64,000 nucleotides of DNA. It comes from Fimbriimonadaceae bacterium. Lineage in GTDB: Bacteria; Armatimonadota; Fimbriimonadia; Fimbriimonadales; Fimbriimonadaceae. The stretch lies in assembly GCA_026129685.1 (NCBI GenBank), contig JAHCHO010000001.1:124001-188000 (forward strand). The letters are read 5' to 3'. Below are positions 24,927 to 33,337 of the stretch, piece after piece. Under the pieces are notes generated by a model. The model made no database searches. It worked only from the letters and a program-made list of their open reading frames with translations, and had not been told where the DNA came from. The number at the start of each line of letters is the position of its first letter. Position 1 is the first letter of the stretch. Made by a program: the position numbers and the translations under genes.

Positions 24927-25919
24927 ATGGGGCTTTTTGACGTTTCCTGTTTGTGCAACCCGCTCTACGACATCCAGGCCGAAGTGTCGGAGGCGCTGCT
25001 CGGCTCGCTCGGCTTTGCGAAAGGAGGGACGTACCTGGTGGACCACGGTCGCCAACGCGAGCTCGTTTCGCAAGTGTACGAGCACATCGTGAACGCGGAG
25101 CCGGGGGGATCGGGCGCGAACACGGCCATCGGGGTCTCCCTGCTCGGCGGCAAGGCGAGTTACACCGGACGGGTGGGGAACGACGAGCACGGGCGCCTGT
25201 ACCGTGAGGGCCTTTCGCTCAAGAAGGTGAAAGCCAACTTGGGGGAGAGCGAGGGCGACACCGGCATTTGCATCGTGCTGGTCACCCCCGACTCGCAACG
25301 CACGATGGTGACGTACCTTGGGTGCGGGTTGGAGCTGAGCCCGACCGACCTGGTTGAGGACGACCTTGGCCGATCGCGCTTCGTCCACGCCACCGCCTAT
25401 CTGTGGGACAGCCCCGGCCAGCGGGAGACGGTGGAGCGGGCGGCGACGATCGCGAAAGCGCGCGGCGTCCGCGTGGCGCTCTCCCTGTCCGAGTCGCGCT
25501 GCGTGGGTCGGCACGCGGAGGACCTTCGCCGCTTTGTGGCCACGCACGCGTCGGTGCTGATCGCCAATCTGCCGGAGGCGACGGCCCTGACGGGCGAGAC
25601 GGAGCCCAGGTCGGCGGCCCTCGCGCTCGGGCGGGACGTCGAGACGGTGGCGTTGACGCTTGGCTCCGAGGGTTCGTTGCTCGTTGCGGGCGACGTGGTC
25701 ATGGAGGTTCCGGCCCACCCGGTTCGCGTGGTGGATCGGACGGGGGCGGGGGACATGTACGCGGCGGCGTTGTTGTACGGGATGGCGAAGGGGTACGACC
25801 TAGGCCGAACGGGCCGGCTCGCGTCGGTGGCGGCGGGCAAGGTGGTCGCGAACCTGGGGCCGCGTCTGGCGGACCTCGATTCCGAGATCAAGCAGGCACG
25901 AACGCAACTGGCGGCGTAG
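24927..25919 (+). CDS. PfkB family carbohydrate/nucleoside kinase (adenosine kinase-like)
   Basis: A 330-residue ribokinase-fold enzyme. GGSGANTAIGVSLLGG is PfkB signature 1, and VVDRTGAGDMYAAALLYG near the C-terminus is signature 2 with the catalytic Asp and anion hole. NPLYDIQAEV at the start and the overall spacing are closest to adenosine kinase-like members. It would phosphorylate a sugar or nucleoside with ATP in the cytosol; the substrate is uncertain. The ATG at 24927 (MGLFDVSCLCNP) begins at the first beta strand; the frame is open further upstream but without plausible domain sequence. It is divergent from metH. Confidence 0.92.
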   Translation: MGLFDVSCLCNPLYDIQAEVSEALLGSLGFAKGGTYLVDHGRQRELVSQVYEHIVNAEPGGSGANTAIGVSLLGGKASYTGRVGNDEHGRLYREGLSLKKVKANLGESEGDTGICIVLVTPDSQRTMVTYLGCGLELSPTDLVEDDLGRSRFVHATAYLWDSPGQRETVERAATIAKARGVRVALSLSESRCVGRHAEDLRRFVATHASVLIANLPEATALTGETEPRSAALALGRDVETVALTLGSEGSLLVAGDVVMEVPAHPVRVVDRTGAGDMYAAALLYGMAKGYDLGRTGRLASVAAGKVVANLGPRLADLDSEIKQARTQLAA

Positions 25920-25936
25920 AGACTGGGGCTTGGGCC

Positions 25937-25971
25937 TTGCATGTCGCGCGGATAAATGCAATACTATTGCA
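25937..25971 (+). promoter_or_regulatory. promoter with 7-1-7 palindromic operator before the MerT-like gene
   Basis: TGCAATA-C-TATTGCA (25957-25971) is a perfect 7-1-7 palindrome. It contains the -10 TACTAT (25962-25967), which ends 8 nt before the ATG at 25976. A -35-like TTGCAT lies at 25937-25942 with a 19-bp spacer. The 7-1-7 shape is typical of Fur-family (Fur/Zur/PerR) operators, so a metal-responsive repressor probably blocks RNA polymerase here. Confidence 0.65.
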
Positions 25972-25975
25972 AGAT

Positions 25976-26362
25976 ATGAGCGCATCGCACGGTACCGTCG
26001 AGAACAGCCCTTCGCCCGGCCTGGGCGGGGTTATCCGTCCCGCGTTGACGGCCCTGGCGACGGGTCTGCTCTGCAACGCGTGTTGTTGGTTGCCGCCGTT
26101 GGCGGTGGCGGTCGGCGGGGCAACGGCGACGGGCTTCGCGCACGCATTCGAGCCTTGGCGACCGTTGTTCTTGGCGGTGGCGGCGGTTCAGTTGTTCTTC
26201 GGCTTTCGCACGGCGTACCGGCCGGTCGGGGCCTGTTGCCATCGTCACCACGGAGATCACGCCGGGCACGACCCCCGCGTGTTGCGGCGGGTGAACATCG
26301 GGGTGTTGTGGACGGTCGCGGTGCTCGTCGTCGTCCTGAACCTTCTCCCGACGCATCACTGA
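25976..26362 (+). CDS. MerT-like small metal transporter with His-rich loop
   Basis: A 128-residue protein with three predicted membrane helices. The first helix carries CNACC (C33, C36, C37), where MerT proteins have a vicinal Cys pair for Hg(II), and FEPWRPLFLAVAAVQLFFGFR-type sequence follows as in MerT helix 2. A cytoplasmic or periplasmic loop, CCHRHHGDHAGHD (87-99), adds two Cys and five His, which suggests zinc or another soft metal rather than only mercury. No merR, merP or merA is adjacent. The start is fixed by the very close -10 box. The gene converges on the degenerate ABC gene, with 7 bp of 3' overlap. Confidence 0.75.
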   Translation: MSASHGTVENSPSPGLGGVIRPALTALATGLLCNACCWLPPLAVAVGGATATGFAHAFEPWRPLFLAVAAVQLFFGFRTAYRPVGACCHRHHGDHAGHDPRVLRRVNIGVLWTVAVLVVVLNLLPTHH

Positions 26363-27174
26363 TCCAGCAGGTCGAGGAGGACCTCTTCGAAGGGGGGCCG
26401 CCGAAGGACGGCGTATTCGACGTCGCCGTATCCCTGGATCAGCAGACGGGCGGCGAGTTCTTGGCCCTTGGGGGCGACGAACTCCATTCCGTCCGGTAGT
26501 TCCTTGATCTGGATCGCGAACGGCTCGACGAGGGCGCGAACGTCCGGGGCGTGGGCGGTGCGGACCCTCACGACGGCGGGGGCGCTTTCGGGCAGTTCCG
26601 AGGGTCGGCCGACGAAACGGAGGTCGTCCCGGTCGCCGACGAGGAGGCGATCGCACGCGGCGGCGAGTTCGAGGCGATGCGTGTGGAGGAGGACGGTGCG
26701 TCCGCGAGCGACCTCTAGGGAGAGGGCTCGCCAGACTCGGCGGGTGGCCCACGGGTCGAGACGATCCAGGGTCAGGGGTAGCGCGACGATCTCCTCGGGA
26801 CCGAGAAGGGCCGCCAGCACGGGCGCCAGCGCCTCGTGGTCGGTCGCCCGCGCGGACCGCTGCTCCCAAAGACCCAACTCGGTGAGGGCGGCGGCGATGC
26901 GGGTGGGGTCGCCGTCGCCGAGGAGGGATCGGCAATAGGTTTGGAGCGACTCGCGGCGCCGGGGCGGGGGACCGGGAGGATGCGAGACTCGCCCACGGCG
27001 TTCGACCGTTCCTCGCCGAAACGTCGAGGTTCCGCGTAGGAGTTCGAGGGTCGGCGGCACGACGCGGTCCGGCTCGATCACCGCGACGGTTTCACCCGGG
27101 AAGAAGGCGGCGTCGAAGGTCGGACCGCGCTCGCGTCGCGAGCAACCCTTCAGTTCGACGAGCGGCTCATGCAT
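26356..27174 (-). CDS. degenerate ABC-type ATPase lacking nucleotide-binding motifs
   Basis: A 272-residue protein whose layout follows an ABC-2 transporter ATPase, but the key residues are gone. The Walker A position reads VAVIEPDRVVPPTLELL, with no GxxGxGKT. The Walker B/D-loop region reads EIVALPLTLDRLDPW, lacking the DEP of a normal site. The LSGGQ helix is unrecognisable. The H-loop HTHRLE and the flanking GRTVLL survive, and the C-terminal about 75 residues resemble the regulatory domain of such ATPases. It is the last gene of the Trm112-aroQ-peptidase unit (6 nt after the peptidase). It may be a non-catalytic partner or a decaying gene; the frame is intact. Confidence 0.65.
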   Translation of the reverse strand: MHEPLVELKGCSRRERGPTFDAAFFPGETVAVIEPDRVVPPTLELLRGTSTFRRGTVERRGRVSHPPGPPPRRRESLQTYCRSLLGDGDPTRIAAALTELGLWEQRSARATDHEALAPVLAALLGPEEIVALPLTLDRLDPWATRRVWRALSLEVARGRTVLLHTHRLELAAACDRLLVGDRDDLRFVGRPSELPESAPAVVRVRTAHAPDVRALVEPFAIQIKELPDGMEFVAPKGQELAARLLIQGYGDVEYAVLRRPPFEEVLLDLLDQ

Positions 27175-27180
27175 GGCGCT

Positions 27181-28254
27181 TCAGCGCGGGAGGACGAGCA
27201 GCTCGCGGTCAAAGTGGGTGAGGATTTCGGGGCCGGATTCGGTCACCAGCACGTCGTCCTCGATGCGGACGCCGCCGAAGCCCTCGATGTAGACGCCGGG
27301 CTCGACCGTCCACACCTGACCGACCTCGATGGGCTGGTCAGAGGTGGGGCCGAGGCGGCCGGAGTCGTGGACCAGGCGTCCCAGGCCGTGCCCGAGTCCA
27401 TGGCCGAAGTAGCGGGCGAGGTCCTTTTCGTCCAGGATGCGGCGGGCCAGGGCGTCCACGTCCTTGCCGTTGGCGCCGGGAAGGAGGGCGGCGCAACACT
27501 CTTGCTCGGCGCGGAGGACCTGGGCGTAGATCTCGCGGTGGCGATCGGTGGCTTCGCCGACGACGAAGGTGCGCGTCACGTCGCCACAGAATCCGTCGAC
27601 CATGGCGCCGAGGTCGAGGGTGACGAAGTCGCCGACGGCGAGGGTCTTGTCGCTCGCGTGGCCGTGGGGGCGGGCGCTGCGCTCGCCGCTGACGACGATC
27701 GGCTCGAAGGCTTTGTCGGCGCCTTGGCGTCGGAAGAAGAACTCGATCTCCATCAGCACGTCCCACTCGCGCACGCCGGGCTGGATCAGGCGGACCACGT
27801 GCTCGAGGCAGGCGTCGGTGAGGGCGCAGGCGCGGCGGATCTTGGCGATCTCGTCGGCGGACTTGACGGCACGGAGGGAGGCGACGAGGTCTTCGGCCGG
27901 GTAAAGCTCGATCTCGGCGAAGGCGCGTTGCCAGTCTTGGTACGCGCCGTAGGTGACGAACTCTCGCTCGAAGCCGACACGGGTGAGGCCAAGGTCGTGG
28001 GCGTTCTTGGCGAGGAAGTCGGCCTGGCGGACGGGGTTGGCGAAGGTTCTGACCGGAAGGTCGGACACTTCCTCGGCGGCTTGGAGGGTGTACCGACTAT
28101 CGGTCATGAACACGCCGTCGGTCTCGGTCAGGAGCACGCTTCCCGCCGAGCCGGTGAAGCCGGTGAGCCACTGGACGTTGGGGACGTGGCTGAGGAGGAG
28201 GGCGTCGACTCCGGCGTCGGCCATGCGCTCGCGGAGGCGGTCGACGTTGTTCAC
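27181..28254 (-). CDS. Xaa-Pro aminopeptidase (M24 family)
   Basis: A 357-residue creatinase/prolidase-fold peptidase. The N-terminal creatinase-like domain has [13 protein letters not shown] and VFMTDSRYT. The C-terminal pita-bread domain has all five dimetal ligands: the Asp in VTLDLGA, the Asp in CGDVTRTF, the His in GHGLGHGLG, the Glu in TVEPGVY, and the Glu in GVRIEDD. It removes residues N-terminal to proline in cytosolic peptides. The start overlaps the aroQ stop by 4 bp. Pairing of aroQ with an M24 peptidase is common in many bacteria, often followed by efp, which is not present here. Confidence 0.95.
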   Translation of the reverse strand: MNNVDRLRERMADAGVDALLLSHVPNVQWLTGFTGSAGSVLLTETDGVFMTDSRYTLQAAEEVSDLPVRTFANPVRQADFLAKNAHDLGLTRVGFEREFVTYGAYQDWQRAFAEIELYPAEDLVASLRAVKSADEIAKIRRACALTDACLEHVVRLIQPGVREWDVLMEIEFFFRRQGADKAFEPIVVSGERSARPHGHASDKTLAVGDFVTLDLGAMVDGFCGDVTRTFVVGEATDRHREIYAQVLRAEQECCAALLPGANGKDVDALARRILDEKDLARYFGHGLGHGLGRLVHDSGRLGPTSDQPIEVGQVWTVEPGVYIEGFGGVRIEDDVLVTESGPEILTHFDRELLVLPR

Positions 28255-28709
28255 GAGAAGGTCTCCCGGACGATGGTGTTGAGGGCCTGGATGGCCAGCA
28301 GGTAACCCGCGTGGCCCAAGCCGACGATCTGGCCGACGGTGACGGGGGCGATGACGGAGTGGCGGCGGAACTCCTCACGGGCGTGGACGTTGCTCAGATG
28401 GACCTCGATGACGGGCAGCCGCACGGCGACCAGGGCGTCGCGCAGGGCGATGGAGTAGTGGGTGAGACCGCCGGGGTTGATGACGATGCCGTCGGCCCAG
28501 GAACGGTGCTCTTGGATGGTATCGATCAGGATGCCTTCCGAGTTGGATTGGAGGATTCGAATCTCGCACTCGAGGGTTTCGGCGAGGGCGCGTATCTCCG
28601 CGTCCACTTCGTCGAGGGGCTTTTTGCCGTAGACGTCCGGCTCGCGAAAGCCGGTCATGTTCAGGTTGGGTCCGTGCAGGACGAGAATGCGCAAGCCTCT
28701 ATCGGCCAC
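28251..28709 (-). CDS. aroQ: 3-dehydroquinate dehydratase, type II
   Basis: The 152-residue protein is a standard type II dehydroquinase of the shikimate pathway. [19 protein letters not shown] holds the catalytic Arg and Tyr, [17 protein letters not shown] forms the substrate loop, and [16 protein letters not shown] brings the catalytic His and Arg. It dehydrates 3-dehydroquinate in the cytosol as a dodecamer. The start is GTG at 28709, overlapping the Trm112-like gene by 11 bp; translation coupling replaces a ribosome binding site. The 3' end overlaps the peptidase gene by 4 bp. Confidence 0.97.
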   Translation of the reverse strand: MADRGLRILVLHGPNLNMTGFREPDVYGKKPLDEVDAEIRALAETLECEIRILQSNSEGILIDTIQEHRSWADGIVINPGGLTHYSIALRDALVAVRLPVIEVHLSNVHAREEFRRHSVIAPVTVGQIVGLGHAGYLLAIQALNTIVRETFS

Positions 28710-28893
28710 TCAGCAACTCCTTGAGACGTTCGGGCGGGATGGCGTCCTCCGGCAACAGGTCCGGGATGCCGTCGACGATGGCGAAGCCGTGCCCACATTG
28801 GTCGCAGACGAGGTAATGGCCCTCGAGCCGCAAGGGCGGCCGATCGTCGTCGAGCGGGCAGGCGAGGATGGCGAGCAGGTCGGGATGGATCAC
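28699..28893 (-). CDS. Trm112/YcaR family small zinc-ribbon protein
   Basis: This 64-residue protein matches the Trm112-like family: [19 protein letters not shown], then [25 protein letters not shown]. Three of the usual four zinc-site positions carry Cys (ACP, CDQC). In bacteria such proteins are associated with methyltransferases or LPS enzymes; the partner is unknown. The start is a GTG at 28893 (VIHPDLL); a longer frame adds 80 Arg/Pro-rich residues that do not belong. It is the first gene of the minus-strand unit leading into aroQ. Confidence 0.85.
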   Translation of the reverse strand: MIHPDLLAILACPLDDDRPPLRLEGHYLVCDQCGHGFAIVDGIPDLLPEDAIPPERLKELLSGR

Positions 28894-29009
28894 GGGCGAG
28901 TCTCGGGGACCCCCGAAAGGATACACCGGTCGCCCGGTTCGCGGTCGCCGCTCGACCGTTCTGTTCCCGAAGGACCGCCGGGTCTTTCGCCCCAATCCCA
29001 TCGCGTCTC

Positions 29010-29038
29010 TTGACAAAGGTGGTCGGGGGGGGTAGGAA
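29010..29038 (+). promoter_or_regulatory. sigma-70 type promoter of the transglutaminase-like gene
   Basis: A perfect -35 TTGACA (29010-29015) is followed after 17 bp by the -10-like TAGGAA (29033-29038). GGAGGG at 29054-29059 lies 6 nt before the ATG at 29066. So this gene has a classical promoter and ribosome binding site, unlike the leaderless genes nearby. Confidence 0.6.
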
Positions 29039-29065
29039 CGCGTCGTATTTGGTGGAGGGACGCCG

Positions 29066-30316
29066 ATGAATCGTTGCTCTGGGGCTTTGAGATGGTTGTT
29101 GGCGGCGGTGGCCCTGGGCCAGGCCGCCCTCGGCTCGGCGATCACCGTCGCGCTCTGGGAGCGCGACTATTCCGACAACACCGTCGCGGCGGATCGCGTC
29201 TGGTTCTACAAGAACCAGGACGGGAGCGCGCGGCCCGCAGGGGGCGGCCAGTACCCCGCCGTCGAGTGGACGACGACGACGTCCTTCCCGGTCGTGTACC
29301 AACGGGGGGACTCGATGACGATCGTCCTGAAGTTCTACAACCCGAACTGCACAGCCGTGAGCGGAACGCTGACCCTCAACGGGGCGCGGCTCTACGCGCC
29401 CGAACCGCTGGCGCCCCTCGGCCAGACGCGGTACTCCTCGCCGTCCGTGAGCGGGGGCGGGAGCATGACGGTCCCGGCCACGCAACTCTTCCCGACCTAC
29501 ATCCCGGGCTACGCGACCAAGACGATCACGGTGAGCGGGCTGCCCGACGCCGTGACCCACGGCCAACTGCAGGTGGACGCGACCTTCGTCGCGAACGGCC
29601 AGACCGCCTGGACGACGGGCGGGTACCAGACCTGGGAGACGGTCTACGAGACGCAGAGCGACCCGGTGGGTCTCCAGGCGATCCCCTGGACCGACCTGCT
29701 CGCGCTGGCCTGTACCTGGGCCCACGCCGAGGACGGCGACGACGCGGACGTGCTGAAGGAACTCACCTTCGGGCTGTTCTGGTCGGCGCTTTGGGTTTAC
29801 GACTATTATGAGACCTACTACACGGACATTGATACCGAAACCGGGGCCGTCTCTTACGATTTGACCCATGCCGTTCAGCATTCGATCTACAACATGGATT
29901 GCCAGGACGCTTCCGGGTTGCTGCACCTTGCAGCGGCGGCTAATGGCATCGAGTCGGAATTGACGGTACTCACGTCGGATGACGAGGGCTTCTGGTCCAA
30001 CCTCCTTTGCGGACTGGGCAACGACGCGAGTCAGATCGGGCCCTATGAGAACTTCCCGTTCGCCTTTCACCAGGTCCTGGTGGCCGAAGACGCCGTCTTC
30101 GACGCTGCGTGCGCCCAACTTACGGACTGGTCCGGAGATTGGTACCGTAATCCGCCCGCCGGACCGGGATGGGACCTCGCCGGGTTTTGGCAGACCGAGG
30201 TTTCCAGGGGCGTCTTCTACGGACTTGCCTACAGCTACTACGCCGACCCGATGCCGGAAGATCCGGAGGAAGTCGGCCTCTACTACGGAGCGCGCGAACT
30301 GAGCGCGATCTTCTGA
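29066..30316 (+). CDS. secreted protein with transglutaminase-like fold (putative)
   Basis: A 416-residue exported protein with a clear signal peptide (about 1-24). Residues 25-200 look like an immunoglobulin-like beta domain rich in Thr/Ser/Gly. Residues 205-400 contain MDCQDASGLLHLAAAANGI, which resembles the Cys helix of transglutaminase-like proteases (C279), followed at the right distance by FHQVL (H335) and VFDAA (D346), a possible Cys-His-Asp triad. Overall similarity to known families is otherwise weak, so function is inferred only from this triad. The next gene starts about 8 nt downstream and is also exported, so the two may work together. Confidence 0.6.
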   Translation: MNRCSGALRWLLAAVALGQAALGSAITVALWERDYSDNTVAADRVWFYKNQDGSARPAGGGQYPAVEWTTTTSFPVVYQRGDSMTIVLKFYNPNCTAVSGTLTLNGARLYAPEPLAPLGQTRYSSPSVSGGGSMTVPATQLFPTYIPGYATKTITVSGLPDAVTHGQLQVDATFVANGQTAWTTGGYQTWETVYETQSDPVGLQAIPWTDLLALACTWAHAEDGDDADVLKELTFGLFWSALWVYDYYETYYTDIDTETGAVSYDLTHAVQHSIYNMDCQDASGLLHLAAAANGIESELTVLTSDDEGFWSNLLCGLGNDASQIGPYENFPFAFHQVLVAEDAVFDAACAQLTDWSGDWYRNPPAGPGWDLAGFWQTEVSRGVFYGLAYSYYADPMPEDPEEVGLYYGARELSAIF

Positions 30317-30323
30317 GGTGCCC

Positions 30324-31091
30324 ATGTTTCTCACTCTCACCCTTATCGTGTGTTCGGCGCATGCACCGGGCGTCCCGCAGCAGTCGCCCTGCACTTGGGC
30401 CCCGCCGGAACTGAGGGAAGCGCGCTTCAACATGATCAGCGATACCGACCGCTCAGTGCTCGTTGAACGTGCGGCTGATCGCGTACGCCTGCTCATTAGG
30501 GCCACGCCCTCAAGCCCCGAAGCCGCGTCCAGGCGAATCCCGACCAGCGGAATCAACGAGCCGTTGGAGACCGTGCCCTTCTCCGGGATGCCCTTCGGCC
30601 GTCAACTGATCTGCCCGAGGCGACCGGGCGGTCTCGGCATTTGGACGGTCGGGACACGGGAGAGCGTTCACCTGTCCATGGATTCCCCGCTCGTCCGCGA
30701 GGGTCGGAACAACCGCAACCGTCCGGACGACCTTGCGGCGGAAGGCCGGTGGGCGGAGGCGATCGCCCGCAAGGCGTTCGCGACCTACGCCTCGCGTCGT
30801 CTCGGTCCCGCCGAGACGATCTCGGTGAACGGCCGCTCGGTCGCGAGCCGAAGGGCGGAGAGGTCGAACGCCGAGATGGTGGACCTGGGCGAATGGGCGT
30901 CGGCCGTCGGGACGGCGGTAACCCGCGACCCGAACGGCGACGCCTGGACCTTCGTCCGAGGCGGCGCCTTGCACACTCTCGCGCTCGGCGCGGACAAGGT
31001 CAAGGTCGGAACCGTCTGGAGACCGATGCCCGACGCGCCGATGCTCAAGGATGGCCGCGTCTTCGTCCCTCGCTCGGCGTTGCCGAACTGA
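30324..31091 (+). CDS. secreted protein with copper amine oxidase N-terminal-like domain
   Basis: A 255-residue protein with a short signal-like N-terminus. The last 90 residues (SVNGRSVASRRAERSNAEMV onward, through AVTRDPNGDAWTFVRGG and DGRVFVPRSALPN) match the small beta-rich domain called copper amine oxidase N-terminal-like, widespread in secreted proteins of Firmicutes and Armatimonadota and not itself an oxidase. The middle part is not recognised. GAGGTG precedes the ATG at 30324; a GTG at 30318 is an alternative start. It directly follows the transglutaminase-like gene. Confidence 0.6.
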   Translation: MFLTLTLIVCSAHAPGVPQQSPCTWAPPELREARFNMISDTDRSVLVERAADRVRLLIRATPSSPEAASRRIPTSGINEPLETVPFSGMPFGRQLICPRRPGGLGIWTVGTRESVHLSMDSPLVREGRNNRNRPDDLAAEGRWAEAIARKAFATYASRRLGPAETISVNGRSVASRRAERSNAEMVDLGEWASAVGTAVTRDPNGDAWTFVRGGALHTLALGADKVKVGTVWRPMPDAPMLKDGRVFVPRSALPN

Positions 31092-31250
31092 GACCAGGCG
31101 GCGCGGACGCCCCTTCGGGTTTGGGACGACAGGCCAGACAGCGGGACGTCGAAGCCCCGGGAACCCCGGCGCAACGACCGCCCACCGACCGTCGTACCTA
31201 CAGGCAAGCGGACTCCCGAACCGGAGCCCGCCGACCGGAGCCGATTCCGC

Positions 31251-32330
31251 TTGTCCGCCGCCCCATCTACCATCCCGAACTACCGCCAAACGTTGCGCCG
31301 CGCGCTTCCCGACCGGCTTTTTCAGCCCAGCGCCCGGAGCCTCTGGTGGGTGCCGTTCCATCTCGCCGTCATCGTCGGCGGATACGTCTTCCTGAGCCGC
31401 TGGTTCCAGCCCTGGCTCGCGCCCCTGGTCGCCCTCGCGATCGGGCACTCGTTCGCCTGCCTCGGGTTTCTGGCGCACGACGTTTCGCACGGGGGGGCCT
31501 TCCGCAACCGGACCGCACGGGACCTGTTCACCCTCGCCGCCTTCAGCCCACTTTGGATCGGACCGCTGCTCTGGCGCAAGTGGCACAACGCCGAGCACCA
31601 CAACAACACCCAGATCGAGGGGGTCGATCCGGACCACCTGTTCACAATCGAGCACTACAAGCACAACCCCGTGCTGCGGTTCCTGTACCGGCTCTCGCCC
31701 CTGGCCCGCAACCTGGTGGTGTTCGGATCGTTCACGTTTCGCATGACCCAGCAGACGATCCGGATGCTCATCGCCTACGTCCGCGACCCGGCGACCCCGG
31801 TCCGCGAGAAGTCGAGAATGCTCGCCGAGACGGTCGGCCAGGCGGCTTTCTGGATCGGGTTGTCCCTGACCCTCGGAGGGACGGTGTTCGTGTGGGGCTA
31901 CGTCGTGCCCCTGCTCGTGGCGAACACGGTCGTGATCTCGTACATCGCGACGAACCACTTCCTGAATCCCCTCGCCGACGAGCGGGACGTGCTCGCCTCC
32001 TCCCTGTCGGTGAGCCTGCCGAAGTGGCTCGGTTGGTTGGACGCGATGCACCACTACTTTGGCGCCCATGTGGCGCACCACCTGTTTCCCGCCGCACCTC
32101 CCCACCACGCGCGCGAAATCGAGCGGAAGGTCGCCGAGCTCTACCCCGACCGGTTCTACACGATGCCGCTCTTCACCGCTCTGCGTCTGCTCTGGCAGAC
32201 TCCCTGGGTGTACGAGGACGGCGTGAACCTGGTCGATCCGCATCGCGGCGAGCGCCACCCGACGCTAGGGCACGGACTCGAGCGGCAGATCGAGCCCACG
32301 GTTGGCCGGTCGGTAGAATCCAAGTCGTGA
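31251..32330 (+). CDS. membrane fatty acid desaturase
   Basis: A 359-residue membrane enzyme with the three His boxes of acyl-lipid desaturases: HDVSH (76-80), HNAEHHNN (112-119) and HVAHH near residue 278. Four hydrophobic segments lie between them. It would introduce a double bond into membrane fatty acids using a di-iron centre. The start is a TTG at 31251; no better start precedes the first hydrophobic segment. The stop overlaps the GTG start of the glycosyltransferase by 4 bp (GTGA). Its 160-bp upstream region holds no other gene. Confidence 0.93.
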   Translation: MSAAPSTIPNYRQTLRRALPDRLFQPSARSLWWVPFHLAVIVGGYVFLSRWFQPWLAPLVALAIGHSFACLGFLAHDVSHGGAFRNRTARDLFTLAAFSPLWIGPLLWRKWHNAEHHNNTQIEGVDPDHLFTIEHYKHNPVLRFLYRLSPLARNLVVFGSFTFRMTQQTIRMLIAYVRDPATPVREKSRMLAETVGQAAFWIGLSLTLGGTVFVWGYVVPLLVANTVVISYIATNHFLNPLADERDVLASSLSVSLPKWLGWLDAMHHYFGAHVAHHLFPAAPPHHAREIERKVAELYPDRFYTMPLFTALRLLWQTPWVYEDGVNLVDPHRGERHPTLGHGLERQIEPTVGRSVESKS

Positions 32331-33337
32331 CTCGCTATTGCGGCGATCCGGTTCGGCCCGGCGGTCGGATCGCGGTCGTGTCGAACGACGCGCTCGGTAA
32401 CTTCGTGGCGGTAACCCCCCTTCTCCAGATGCTTCGGCGGGAGGTCTCGCCCGCCTGCGTGGACTACTTCGGGGGCCATCGAGTGCAGGAGATGGCGGGC
32501 GCTTCCGATCTGCCCACCCGGGCGTATCCGCTTCACGGGACGCCCCTTCGCGACGCCCTGTCCTGGTTGCCCTCGGACCCGTACGACCTGGTGATCAATG
32601 TCGAATGGACGGCTTGGCCAAAAGCGTTCGCGGGCCTGCTGGCGGGCGAGTCGACCCCCGTGTGCGGGCCGTCCGTCGGCGAGGGCGGACGGGGGGACCT
32701 GCCCTTCGCGGACGATCTCCGAGGCGCGTTGTGGCAGGACCAGGGCTGGATCGCCGAGAGCCTGCCGGTTCGCTACCCGTTCCTTCGCTCGGGGTTCATC
32801 GGCGAGATCTTCGCGCGGCTGGCCTACCTGGAAGGCGCGGTTCCCCGCTACCGGCTTCCCCAGGCCGAACCGGATGGGAACGTGCCGGACGTGCTGATCG
32901 CGACCGCCGCCAGTCTGCCGGAAAAGCTCTGGCCGATCGCGAAATGGGTCGCCGTGCTCGAGCGGTGTCGCGCCGAGGGCTGGTCGGTCGGGTTGCTCGG
33001 CGCGAAGCCGAGCGCCCAAGGCAGGTTTTGGATGGGCGCGGCGGAAGAGGAGACCCTTGTCGAACGTGGCTTGGTCCACGATTTGCGCGGGCGCTTCACC
33101 CTTCCTCAGGTCGTCGGGGCGTCGGCTCGCGCACGGCGGGTTCTGTCCCTCGACAACGGCATTCTCCACTTCGCCGTCGCGGCGGGAACCCCTACGGTCG
33201 GACTTTTCCGCCACGGCATTCACCGCCTATGGGCCCCGCCGTTCGATGGACTGACCGTTCTCACGCCGGGCGAGGGCGGCCAAGTGGCGGACATCGAAGT
33301 CGATCAGGTCTGGAACTCGCTCCGCGACGCCAGGTAG
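32327..33337 (+). CDS. glycosyltransferase family 9 (heptosyltransferase-like)
   Basis: A 336-residue GT-B enzyme. The N-terminal Rossmann domain opens with RIAVVSNDALGNFVAVTPLL, the GDAIVATP-like motif of heptosyltransferases, and the C-terminal domain has SLDNGILHFAVAAGTPTVGLF, the donor-binding signature (usually DSGxxHLAAALGTPTVGLF). It should add a sugar to LPS core or another envelope glycan at the inner membrane, consistent with kdsA in the window. The start is GTG overlapping the desaturase stop. A TAGAAT box lies 7 nt upstream inside the desaturase gene. Its last 34 bp overlap the convergent rdgB. Confidence 0.88.
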   Translation: MTRYCGDPVRPGGRIAVVSNDALGNFVAVTPLLQMLRREVSPACVDYFGGHRVQEMAGASDLPTRAYPLHGTPLRDALSWLPSDPYDLVINVEWTAWPKAFAGLLAGESTPVCGPSVGEGGRGDLPFADDLRGALWQDQGWIAESLPVRYPFLRSGFIGEIFARLAYLEGAVPRYRLPQAEPDGNVPDVLIATAASLPEKLWPIAKWVAVLERCRAEGWSVGLLGAKPSAQGRFWMGAAEEETLVERGLVHDLRGRFTLPQVVGASARARRVLSLDNGILHFAVAAGTPTVGLFRHGIHRLWAPPFDGLTVLTPGEGGQVADIEVDQVWNSLRDAR

